A stretch of DNA of 35,465 nt from an uncultured Verrucomicrobiae bacterium. GTDB lineage: Bacteria > Verrucomicrobiota > Verrucomicrobiia > Limisphaerales > AAA164-E04. Below the pieces are notes generated by a model, which was given only the letters and a program-made list of their open reading frames with translations, did no database searches and was not told where the DNA came from. Shown here in pieces: positions 9,812-16,601 of the stretch. The stretch covers positions 1 through 35,465 of the forward strand of contig CALSPN010000051.1 in assembly GCA_943788245.1 (NCBI GenBank), in the 5' to 3' direction. Position 1 is the stretch's first letter. Every line of letters begins with the position of its first letter. A program made the position numbers and the translations under genes.

Positions 9812-10099
9812 TTACTCAACAATTTTGGGCACCATGAATAACCCGTTCCCTTTGGCGGGCGCGTTCATCAATGCCTCGTCATTGGTCAGGGATTTTCTTA
9901 CCTCATCAGGCCGTGTCACATTAGTCAGAGGGACAGGGTGAGCGGTAGGCTCCACATTGGTCACGTCCAATTGCTGTAATTGTTCAATGTAGTCAATGAC
10001 CTTGCCAATTTGGCGTCCAAAAGTTCCCTCTTCCTCCTCGGTCAATTCCAAACGAGCTAACTTGGCCACATAATGAATATCAAAATCCGTCTTCGACAT
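9812..10099 (-). CDS. gatC: Asp-tRNA(Asn)/Glu-tRNA(Gln) amidotransferase subunit C
   Basis: Small subunit that wraps around GatA and stabilises the GatCAB complex. With the start at ATG 10099 (MSKTDFDIHYVAKLARLEL) it has 95 residues, the usual size. The frame continues 9 codons upstream to another possible start at 10126. Conserved elements are VAKLARLELTEEE, the helix around IDYIEQLQQLDV, VEPTAHPVPL and the C-terminal FMVPKIVE tail. It lies directly upstream of gatA. A strong hairpin (10138-10163) sits in its leader. Confidence 0.94.
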   Translation of the reverse strand: MSKTDFDIHYVAKLARLELTEEEEGTFGRQIGKVIDYIEQLQQLDVTNVEPTAHPVPLTNVTRPDEVRKSLTNDEALMNAPAKGNGLFMVPKIVE

Positions 10100-10137
10100 G
10101 AGCAAAGGTTGAAGAACGTCTTTCATTTCAGCAAGAG

Positions 10138-10163
10138 GAAACAGGCAAGAACTAGCCTGTTTC
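10138..10163 (-). terminator. Nine-base-pair hairpin upstream of gatC
   Basis: GAAACAGGC (10138-10146) and GCCTGTTTC (10155-10163) are perfectly complementary around an 8-base loop. On the minus strand the stem is followed by a pyrimidine stretch (CTCTT) rather than a clean U-tract. It lies just after the stop of the possible small gene at 10152-10424 and 39 bases before the gatC start. It may end transcription of that gene or be an attenuator-like or stabilising structure in the gatCA leader. Confidence 0.4.
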
Positions 10164-10424
10164 AGGGAGAATCACCACGAATGCTGAACCCAAGCCAAAT
10201 TTTGTAACAATTCTGCGCTCGATTTGCTCAGGCAAGCACATTAAGTATTTATCAGGATACGTTGACAATAGCCGTGGGAAAATCGAGATCAAACTACAAC
10301 TCCTGGTGTCAGGCTTTGCATGATTCAGCGCTGCACTTATCGACTGAGGCTTTGCAGCGCATGAAGGGCAAATACTTTTCAAAACATCAGTTATCGACTT
10401 CCATTCATTCCCCTGAAACGTCAT
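10152..10424 (-). CDS. Possible small protein upstream of gatC, unidentified
   Basis: An open frame of 90 codons starting MTFQGNEWKSITDVLKSICP. It contains one CxxC pair (CPSCAAKP) near residue 19 and a hydrophobic end (GSAFVVILPETG). I do not recognise the family. In its favour: it is on the same strand as gatCA, its stop falls in the loop of the strong hairpin at 10138-10163, and it fills the gap between gatC and the divergent CYTH gene almost exactly, leaving 6 bases between the two starts. Against it: that spacing leaves almost no room for two promoters, no Shine-Dalgarno sequence is evident, and the amino-acid pattern is unremarkable. The region could instead be the shared promoter region of gatC and the CYTH gene. 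Confidence 0.27.
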   Translation of the reverse strand: MTFQGNEWKSITDVLKSICPSCAAKPQSISAALNHAKPDTRSCSLISIFPRLLSTYPDKYLMCLPEQIERRIVTKFGLGSAFVVILPETG

Positions 10425-10430
10425 TTTAAA

Positions 10431-10904
10431 ATGGGCATAGAAATCGAACGCAAATTCCTCGTGGACCCCAAGGGAGCATGGCGACAATCAGGCAAAAGCC
10501 TGGTGTGCCAGCAGGGTTATATTTCCACCCAATCGGCTTGTTCGGTAAGGGTACGTCTCATGGGGGAAAAAGGATTCCTGACCATGAAGACCAAACGCGA
10601 AGGCATCCAACGCGATGAATTTGAATATGAAATCCCGTTAGCAGATGCACATCACATGCTCAGTCATTATTGTGACTCGAGTATCGTCAAGAAAATCCGG
10701 CATTACGTTCGCTACCAAGGCATGCTTTGGGAAATTGATGCATTTGAAGGCGACAACAAAGGTCTTATCCTGGCCGAAGTGGAATTGGAAACAGTCGATC
10801 AACAAATCTCCCTGCCCGAATGGGTTACAAAGGAAGTTTCCGGCGACCCCCGCTACTTCAACGCCATGCTCGCCAAATATCCTTTCAAAGAATGGGCGAG
10901 ATAA
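10431..10904 (+). CDS. CYTH domain-containing protein (triphosphate tunnel metalloenzyme)
   Basis: 157 residues covering a single CYTH domain. It begins with the hallmark ExExK motif (GIEIERKFLV: Glu4, Glu6, Lys8), followed by basic and acidic tunnel residues in SVRVRLMGEKGFLTMKTKR, DEFEYEIP, KKIRHYV and LILAEVELE. Small bacterial CYTH proteins of this type are usually inorganic triphosphatases rather than adenylate cyclases, acting on triphosphate with a divalent metal. The function here is inferred from the family. ATG 10431 is the only sensible start. It is divergent from gatCA, and the next confident gene (11351) lies 446 bases downstream. Confidence 0.9.
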   Translation: MGIEIERKFLVDPKGAWRQSGKSLVCQQGYISTQSACSVRVRLMGEKGFLTMKTKREGIQRDEFEYEIPLADAHHMLSHYCDSSIVKKIRHYVRYQGMLWEIDAFEGDNKGLILAEVELETVDQQISLPEWVTKEVSGDPRYFNAMLAKYPFKEWAR

Positions 10905-11350
10905 GAATTGAAACCTTAACCATCTTTAAATGCACTGCGCGCGATAAACTCACTCCGGCAATGAAAACCTGAAACCTTATTCCCTGAAATAGACCGGAGG
11001 TGTGCATAAATAGGATTAACCCGTTGCAAGTTGATTTTTATAGGGAATATTTTTAAATAAGGGATTGAGATAGAATTTCTTTTATCTAGTAAATCATTAA
11101 TAACATTCATGTTAGGCATTAAGAATAGAGAAGTTGAATCCCTCAAGAAATGGATAGGAAAAAGGAATGACGTGCGCCGATATCATGACTCTTGTTAGTG
11201 TATCCGAAGAATTAATGAAAACGGTTATCGAGCAACATTCAGGGCGTGCGATGCGCGCAATCTGCCCTGTGTCTCGAGAATTACTTACTCACCGCCCCCT
11301 ATTCCGAACAGCCGAGGAAGTAAGGTAAAAATAGAAACGCAAATATTATC
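10905..11350. other. AT-rich gene-poor stretch between the CYTH and DUF3050 genes
   Basis: 446 bases without a confident gene. The middle (about 11030-11130) is clearly AT-rich, with a weak promoter-like pair TTGAGA (11064-11069) and TAGTAA about 16 bases later. The only candidate gene is the 53-codon frame at 11167-11328. No tRNA, strong terminator or repeat was seen. Confidence 0.4.
11167..11328 (+). CDS. Possible 53-residue leader ORF before the DUF3050 gene
   Basis: An ATG at 11167 with an AGGA 7 bases upstream opens a 53-codon frame beginning MTCADIMTLVSVSEELMKTV and ending TAEEVR. It stops 22 bases before the DUF3050 start and is on the same strand. The predicted peptide looks helical and soluble, with no recognised motif. 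A proper ribosome site and the tight spacing argue for translation, perhaps coupled to the next gene, whose own TTG start has no good ribosome site. The length alone is compatible with chance. Confidence 0.3.
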   Translation: MTCADIMTLVSVSEELMKTVIEQHSGRAMRAICPVSRELLTHRPLFRTAEEVR

Positions 11351-12145
11351 TTGAAAGAAATCACTGTTGATACGCTTCTTCCATACAGAAAGAAGCTTGA
11401 AGATCACCCTGTCTACAAGGCTGTCGAGTCCTCTAGGGATTTGAGGTGCTTCATGGAACACCACGTCTATTCGGTCTGGGATTTCATGTCGCTGCTCAAA
11501 TATCTTCAATCCGTTATTGCTCCGGCACAATACCCTTGGGTTCCGATGGGTGATGCAAGTGTCAGACGTTTTATCAATGAACTGGTCCTGGAGGAGGAAT
11601 CAGATCAAACTCATGTTGAGGGAGAATTCTCCAGCCATTTTGAGCTGTATCAGCGATCCATGTTGGAAATTGGTGCTGACACTGATCCCATTGCTAATTT
11701 TGTGAGCAAGGCGGAAACTCAGGGTGTTGAGGTCGCTTTGAAACTACCATGTGTCCCCCCTCCTTCAGCTCGTTTTACATCGGCGACTTTTCAACTGATA
11801 AAAGAAGGTAAGCCACATAAGGTGGCCGCCGCTTTTGCTTTGGGTAGAGAACACATCATACCCTGTATGTTTCGCTCGATTCTCGACGAAACCGGCGTCT
11901 CCGATAGCCAAGCACCCATCTTTCATTTCTATCTCAACAGGCATGTCGACCTCGATGAGGGTTCGCACGCGCCTTTGTCACTCAGATTGCTTAACGGGTT
12001 GTGCGATCATGATGAAACGAAGGTAAGAGAGGCCATTGACGCGGCAAAACTGGCAATTTCTGCGAGGCTTGAGTTATGGGATGGCGTATTGGAGTCGATC
12101 AACAAGCCTGAGCAAACACTCGCTGTAAACTCATTTGCAAGTTGA
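11351..12145 (+). CDS. DUF3050 domain-containing protein, heme-oxygenase-like fold
   Basis: 264 residues, recognised as DUF3050 by LEDHPVYKAVESSRDLRCFM, EHHVYSVWDFMSLLKYLQ, PWVPMGDASVRRFINELVLEEESDQ and FYLNRHVDLDEGSHAP. The family is predicted to share the all-helical heme-oxygenase-like fold, some members of which are di-iron oxidases. Candidate metal ligands are visible: Glu36-His37-His38, Glu81-83 with His88, Glu167-His168, and His198/Asp200/Asp202/Glu203/His206. No substrate is known. The only start that fits is TTG 11351, because a stop lies 10 codons upstream and no ATG or GTG intervenes. The neighbours give no pathway, although an iron-sulfur cluster begins about 4.5 kb downstream. 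Confidence 0.85.
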   Translation: MKEITVDTLLPYRKKLEDHPVYKAVESSRDLRCFMEHHVYSVWDFMSLLKYLQSVIAPAQYPWVPMGDASVRRFINELVLEEESDQTHVEGEFSSHFELYQRSMLEIGADTDPIANFVSKAETQGVEVALKLPCVPPPSARFTSATFQLIKEGKPHKVAAAFALGREHIIPCMFRSILDETGVSDSQAPIFHFYLNRHVDLDEGSHAPLSLRLLNGLCDHDETKVREAIDAAKLAISARLELWDGVLESINKPEQTLAVNSFAS

Positions 12146-12149
12146 ATTC

Positions 12150-12182
12150 AGGGCAGTCATAGATAATAAATTCGCCTGCCCT
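12150..12182 (+). terminator. Weak stem-loop after the DUF3050 gene
   Basis: AGGGCAG (12150-12156) and CTGCCCT (12176-12182) are complementary over 7 bases with a 19-base AT-rich loop, starting 5 bases after the DUF3050 stop. No U-tract follows, so termination is only a possibility. Confidence 0.25.
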
Positions 12183-12285
12183 TGCAACGAACGTCGCTTC
12201 GAGCCGCTTGCACTCAACGGCTTATCGGCCTCAATCAAGGCAAATCCACAGCTCTCATTCTGAGAAGTGGAGTGTTGCCCAGCGA

Positions 12286-12337
12286 ATTAGCAAAGCCGTG
12301 TACCAACCTTTTTGGAGTTCCAAATTCCTTTGCTAAT
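12286..12337 (+). repeat. Two-tier inverted repeat upstream of the ABC transporter ATPase
   Basis: An outer perfect 10-base repeat, ATTAGCAAAG (12286-12295) with CTTTGCTAAT (12328-12337), encloses an inner 6-base repeat, TTTGGA (12311-12316) with TCCAAA (12319-12324). The element ends 27 bases before the ABC ATPase start, in a 219-base gap with no gene. It could be an operator or an mRNA leader structure. It lacks a U-tract, so it is not an obvious terminator. Confidence 0.4.
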
Positions 12338-12364
12338 CCTTGGGTTTTGAGGTTTATTGAATGC

Positions 12365-13072
12365 ATGTCTGCAAAGGAACCCATCATTCTGCTGGAGAAG
12401 GTTTCCAAGCGTTATGGATCATCCAATTCCAAAAGTACGACCAACGTCCTGACGAAGGTGGATCTTGAGGTCTATGAGGGTGAATCCATGGCTATTATTG
12501 GTCCCTCCGGCTCAGGAAAAAGCACGCTACTTAACATCATGGGTGCGCTGGACACCGCCTCCGATGGATCTGTTTGCATCGCAGGTAGACATCTGAACGA
12601 AGCAGGTGAAAATGAATTAGCAGAATTCCGCCGGCGCACGGTGGGATTTATCTTTCAGGCACATCATCTCCTACCCCAGCTTTCTGTCATGGAAAATGTG
12701 CTTGTTCCACTCCTGGCAGAACCACAGCCCAAAGGCATGTTGGAGGCTGAGGAGCGCGGGCGTGTGCTACTGAAACGTGTTGGACTTGACCACCGCCTTG
12801 ATCACAAACCGGGACAACTTTCCGGCGGAGAGAAACAACGCGTTGCAGTCGTACGCGCCCTCATCTGCAAACCTCGCATACTTCTCGCCGATGAACCTAC
12901 AGGGGCACTGGATCGCAAGTCATCTGAGAATCTTGCTCAGTTGTTAATGGAACTCAATCACGAGGAAGGCCTTACCTTGATGACCGTAACTCATTCAATG
13001 GAGCTGGCCCGCTTGACAGGCACTGTCCTGGAACTTGAAGACGGACATTTACAGACAAACAGAGCGTCATGA
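12365..13072 (+). CDS. ABC transporter ATP-binding protein (LolD/MacB-type)
   Basis: 235-residue ATPase of the MacB/LolD/FtsE group that energises an FtsX-type permease. Visible elements are Walker A GPSGSGKST (46-54), Q-loop FIFQAHHLLPQLSV, signature GQLSGGEKQRVAVVRAL, Walker B ILLADEPTGALD and the switch His in TVTHSMELA. ATG 12365 (MSAKEPIILLEKVSKRYG) is the natural start; the frame is open to 12182 upstream but that part shows no homology and contains an inverted repeat. Its stop overlaps the permease start as ATGA, so the two are co-translated. Lipoprotein release is possible, but this cannot be set apart from another mechanotransmission or efflux role. Confidence 0.94.
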   Translation: MSAKEPIILLEKVSKRYGSSNSKSTTNVLTKVDLEVYEGESMAIIGPSGSGKSTLLNIMGALDTASDGSVCIAGRHLNEAGENELAEFRRRTVGFIFQAHHLLPQLSVMENVLVPLLAEPQPKGMLEAEERGRVLLKRVGLDHRLDHKPGQLSGGEKQRVAVVRALICKPRILLADEPTGALDRKSSENLAQLLMELNHEEGLTLMTVTHSMELARLTGTVLELEDGHLQTNRAS

Positions 13073-16000
13073 CGGCCTGGAGATTCCTCATACAAAGCCT
13101 GCGTTATTATGCACGATCTCATGCAGGTGCGTTCCTGGGTGCAACAGTCGCTTCCGCGGTTTTGATTGGAGCCCTTGTAGTTGGGGATTCAGTAAAAGGC
13201 AGCCTGTTTGAATTGGCCATGTCCCGACTAGGGCGCATTGATACCGTCATCACGGGTAATGATCGGTTGTTTCGTGATAAACTCGCCGACGAAATGCAGG
13301 GAGAAGTTTTTGATGATGTAATGCCTGCCATCCAACTCCCCGCTGTCGCCTCCGCGTCCGGCGGATCGACACGTGCCAATCAAACTCAGATCATTGGCGT
13401 GACAAGCAAATTCTGGAATCTGGGACTCACAGTAAATCCAAACGTCCACCCGGGAGCTGATGAGGCAACCCTGAGTCAGGCACTTGCCAGGCAGTTACAA
13501 GTTAGCGAGGGAGACACGATCATCCTGCGCATCCAAAAGCCTTCACGCATTTCACCAGACGCTCCGCTGGCTCCCGATGAAAATAACTCTGCAGCCCTGA
13601 GGCTTAAAGTGGCGCATATCGTCGAGGATACATCGATGGGCAGATTCAGCCTCAAAGCCAGCCAACTGCCTGCTCTCAATGCGTTCGTTGACCTGAAGTT
13701 TCTTCAATCAGAGCTGGAAATCCCAGGTAAAGCCAATCTCCTGCTGTGCGCTCAAGCGGCAGATACGTCAGCCCCCCCCTCGGATGGATCCACTGCTCTG
13801 GAAATATTGAATGAACACTGGACCATGGAGGACAGTCAGCTCGAATGGATTGACCTCAGTAAAAAAGAAGGCCGAGGACTTGAGTTGAGAACCGAGCGCG
13901 TCTTCATGGATCATTATTCAGCAGAAGCAGCTGGGAAAACAGGGAAGGAATCGACCGGGCTTTTGACCTATTTTGTCAATGCGATCACGAAAGACGATCG
14001 AATGACTCCCTACTCAATGGTCACCGCGATTGAAGCGCCGTATGTACCGGAAGATCTTCAGGAGAGTGAAATCATCCTCAATCAGTGGTTAGCTGACGAT
14101 CTGGATGCCAAGCCGGGTGACTCGGTAAAGATGACCTATTTCGAAGTCGGGCTGGGTCGTGATCTCAAAGAGGCCACGACCGCGTTTACAGTGAGGGCGA
14201 TTGTCCCAATGCAAGCCCCTTACGATGACCCGGATCTGATGCCTGATTTCCCCGGGCTGAAGGAAGCGGATAATTGCCGGGATTGGGATACCGGTTTCCC
14301 AATTGATCTCGACCTGATTCGCGACCAGGACAACGCCTACTGGGAAGCACACAAAGGCACGCCCAAGGCGTTTATTTCGCTCAGCAAAGGAAGAGAAATC
14401 TGGGAGAACAGATTCGGGGCTCTGACGGCTGTAAGATATCCAGAAATCACAACTTCCACTCAAAAGGAGGCACTCGAATCAGCGATCCTGATAAACCTGA
14501 AACCATCCACGCTCGGTATCATGAGCATTCCAGTGAAAATGCAGGCATGGAATTCGGTGCTTCAGTCCCAGGATTTCGGAGGTCTGTTCATTGGGTTCAG
14601 TTTCTTTCTTATCATCGCAGCTCTGATTTTGATGAATCTGCTTTTTCAATTTGTTGTGGAGCAACGCACTCAGGAGTCGGGCATATTACTGGCGATAGGC
14701 ATGACTCCAAAGCGCTTGAAGCAGTTTTTACTGCGAGAAGGAATGCTCATCAGCTTGCTGGGACACGTCGCCGGGGTGGTTTTTGCCATTCTTTATGCCA
14801 AGGGAATGCTCTATGGCTTATCCACCATTTGGAGTGATGCCGTGGGCACGTCATCACTTCAGTTCCACTTTAATCCTGCTACCATTTCCGGAGCTGCAGT
14901 CGGATCGATAGCGTTGACCGGAATGACGCTTTGGTGGGGGCTTCGAAAGCAGATTCAGAAACCTGCGCACGTCCTTTTGACCGAAAGTCAGGTGGAGGGT
15001 CAAGCAGTGGAGCAAGCGCCTAAGGGAGCCAATCGAAGATTCGTGGTGGGTATCGTTTGCGGGTTTGCAGCTCTGGGAATCGCAGCTATGGGTATGGAGG
15101 GTAATCCAAGCAAAGCAACAGGCGCTTTCTTCGGAGCTGGTTCCCTGTTATTGATCGCAGGTTTGAACCTGGCATCCGCCTACTTGCGCAAGGCCGCTGA
15201 TCAAGGATCATCAAAACCGCCCTCACTTTTCCAGTGGGGAATTAGAAATGCTTCGCGACGCAGAAAGCGGAGTTTGGCTACCATCAGCATGCTGGCTTTC
15301 GGATCCTTTCTGGTCATCGCCGTGGGAGCCAACAAACTGAACGCTTTGCGTGACGCCGAAAAACGTTCTTCTGGAACCGGCGGATTCGCTTTCTGGGGGG
15401 AATCAACGGCTCCTGTGGTCAGAAATCTGAACACAGCGGAAGGAGCGGAAGCATACGGATTGTTCCAGGATGAACTCGAAGGCGTCCGTTTTGTGCCATT
15501 CAGGCGCCGTGACGGCGAACAAGCCAGTTGCCTGAATCTAAATCGAGCACAGCGACCACAGCTACTGGGAGTCGATCCTGAGGCACTTGCTTCCCGCAAT
15601 GCGTTCACATTTGCGCAAGTCAGCGCAGAGATTCCAGAGGATTCGTCGGCATGGAATTTACTTTCAAAAAATGCACCCGACGGAACAGTTCCTGGTATCG
15701 CTGATATTAATTCAATCATGTGGGCAATGGGGAAAAATGTTGGCGATATTCTTGAATTCCAGAACACACAAGGAGAAACATTCAGAGTAAGACTGGTTGC
15801 CGCAGTGGCCAATTCTATCCTGCAGGGAAATGTGATTATTTCTGAATCGGCATTTCTGCAACATTACCCCAACGAACCCGGTTACAAAACATTCCTCCTC
15901 GATGCACCTGCCGAGCAGAAGGAAAGCGTTGCAATTACTTTGACCCGAGCCATGGAAGATGATGGCCTTTCCCTCTCAGATACCATTGAACGCATGCAAG

Positions 16001-16401
16001 CATTCAATGCTGTTCAAAACACTTATTTGTCAACATTTCAGTTACTTGGGGGCCTTGGCATGGTGCTTGGCAGCTTCGGCCTGGGAGTGGTCGTATTGAG
16101 GAATCTTCTCGATCGCAGGACTGAATTGGGGCTATTGGCCGCAGTCGGATTCACCCGCAATCGCATCAGGAAGCTGGTCTTGCTAGAGCATTTCGGGTTG
16201 CTGAGTGCAGGATTGTTCACGGGAAGCTTGAGTGCCTTGATAGCTGTCTTTCCAAGCCTTCAATCACCCGGTGCCGACATTCCTTACGCCTCCCTGGCCT
16301 TGACGCTCTTTACCATTTTCGGCACGGGCTTTATCTGGATTCTTTTTGCCACCCAATCCGCATTGAAGGGACAATTTTTGGATTCCTTGCGTGATCAGTG
16401 A
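13069..16401 (+). CDS. FtsX-like ABC transporter permease, 1110 residues
   Basis: Large inner-membrane permease partnered with the preceding ATPase. It has an N-terminal membrane helix (about residues 20-42, AGAFLGATVASAVLIGALVV) and then a long periplasmic region of roughly 430 residues. A first FtsX domain follows with three helices (around FGGLFIGFSFFLIIAALILM, GMLISLLGHVAGVVFAILY and GAAVGSIALTGMTLWW). A central membrane and periplasmic section follows, and a second FtsX domain lies near the C-terminus (LLGGLGMVLGSFGLGVVVL and onward). This duplicated architecture is larger than LolC/E or MacB. The start overlaps the ATPase stop (ATGA). No lipoprotein or peptidoglycan-enzyme partner is nearby, so the substrate is unknown. 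The frame is intact throughout. Confidence 0.9.
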   Translation: MTAWRFLIQSLRYYARSHAGAFLGATVASAVLIGALVVGDSVKGSLFELAMSRLGRIDTVITGNDRLFRDKLADEMQGEVFDDVMPAIQLPAVASASGGSTRANQTQIIGVTSKFWNLGLTVNPNVHPGADEATLSQALARQLQVSEGDTIILRIQKPSRISPDAPLAPDENNSAALRLKVAHIVEDTSMGRFSLKASQLPALNAFVDLKFLQSELEIPGKANLLLCAQAADTSAPPSDGSTALEILNEHWTMEDSQLEWIDLSKKEGRGLELRTERVFMDHYSAEAAGKTGKESTGLLTYFVNAITKDDRMTPYSMVTAIEAPYVPEDLQESEIILNQWLADDLDAKPGDSVKMTYFEVGLGRDLKEATTAFTVRAIVPMQAPYDDPDLMPDFPGLKEADNCRDWDTGFPIDLDLIRDQDNAYWEAHKGTPKAFISLSKGREIWENRFGALTAVRYPEITTSTQKEALESAILINLKPSTLGIMSIPVKMQAWNSVLQSQDFGGLFIGFSFFLIIAALILMNLLFQFVVEQRTQESGILLAIGMTPKRLKQFLLREGMLISLLGHVAGVVFAILYAKGMLYGLSTIWSDAVGTSSLQFHFNPATISGAAVGSIALTGMTLWWGLRKQIQKPAHVLLTESQVEGQAVEQAPKGANRRFVVGIVCGFAALGIAAMGMEGNPSKATGAFFGAGSLLLIAGLNLASAYLRKAADQGSSKPPSLFQWGIRNASRRRKRSLATISMLAFGSFLVIAVGANKLNALRDAEKRSSGTGGFAFWGESTAPVVRNLNTAEGAEAYGLFQDELEGVRFVPFRRRDGEQASCLNLNRAQRPQLLGVDPEALASRNAFTFAQVSAEIPEDSSAWNLLSKNAPDGTVPGIADINSIMWAMGKNVGDILEFQNTQGETFRVRLVAAVANSILQGNVIISESAFLQHYPNEPGYKTFLLDAPAEQKESVAITLTRAMEDDGLSLSDTIERMQAFNAVQNTYLSTFQLLGGLGMVLGSFGLGVVVLRNLLDRRTELGLLAAVGFTRNRIRKLVLLEHFGLLSAGLFTGSLSALIAVFPSLQSPGADIPYASLALTLFTIFGTGFIWILFATQSALKGQFLDSLRDQ

Positions 16402-16440
16402 CAATTATTAAACCGCTTCGTGGGCCCTCTTCATGAAAAT

Positions 16441-16499
16441 CCAGTGTCCAACTGGCCTTTAACAGGCCACTCAAAAGTGAAAATAACTTTTCTGGACAC
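16441..16499 (+). ncRNA. Candidate structured RNA (three-way junction) upstream of fur
   Basis: Three perfect stems nest into a compact three-way junction. P1 is GTGTCCA 16444-16450 with TGGACAC 16493-16499. P2 is TGGCCT 16453-16458 with AGGCCA 16464-16469. P3 is AAAAGT 16473-16478 with ACTTTT 16486-16491. Linkers are 2, 3 and 1 bases. A competing hairpin, CCAGT 16441-16445 with ACTGG 16451-16455, would disrupt both P1 and P2, as in switching leaders. It lies between the permease stop and the fur promoter region. It matches no riboswitch class I know. Short stems in 60 bases can arise by chance. Confidence 0.33.
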
Positions 16500-16542
16500 C
16501 TCAGAGCAGGAGTATTTCAAGCAGGAAACCCATTTTCTTTAT

Positions 16543-16557
16543 TTAGAATCATTCTAA
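16543..16557. promoter_or_regulatory. Fur/PerR-type operator upstream of the fur-suf cluster
   Basis: TTAGAAT-C-ATTCTAA is a perfect 7-1-7 palindrome, 45 bases before the start of the Fur-family gene. It differs from the Bacillus PerR box TTATAATnATTATAA at one position per arm and has the Fur-family 7-1-7 layout. It abuts TTGACA at 16561 and overlaps a TAGAAT that could itself be a -10 hexamer. Autoregulation, and control of suf genes read through from here, is the natural inference. Confidence 0.65.
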
Positions 16558-16560
16558 GTA

Positions 16561-16588
16561 TTGACACAATTAATAGCCGAGTTATTTT
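16561..16588 (+). promoter_or_regulatory. Putative promoter of the Fur-family gene
   Basis: TTGACA (16561-16566) is a consensus -35 hexamer. The best -10 at suitable distance is TATTTT (16583-16588, 16-base spacer, 4 of 6 consensus bases). It begins 3 bases after the Fur-type palindrome and ends 13 bases before the ATG, so any leader would be very short. An alternative is a promoter using TAGAAT at 16544-16549 inside the palindrome. Confidence 0.4.
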
Positions 16589-16601
16589 TGAGTAGACGAA
16601 A

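Noticed and set aside
10916-11146. 76-codon minus-strand frame in the AT-rich gap after the CYTH gene
   Set aside because: No ribosome site, no recognisable domain and a composition that follows the AT-rich background; not enough to call a gene.
12182-12364. 61-codon N-terminal extension of the ABC ATPase
   Set aside because: It has no homology, contains the inverted repeat at 12286-12337, and ATG 12365 gives the family-typical start.
15201-15812. 203-codon open frame on the minus strand inside the FtsX permease gene
   Set aside because: It is antisense to an intact, well-supported gene, is rich in Ser, Ala, Pro and Phe as expected for a reverse-frame shadow, and shows no domain.
16441-16499. 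Hammerhead ribozyme or a known riboswitch in the three-way junction
   Set aside because: The catalytic CUGAUGA and GAAA segments are absent from the junction, and no known aptamer consensus is present.
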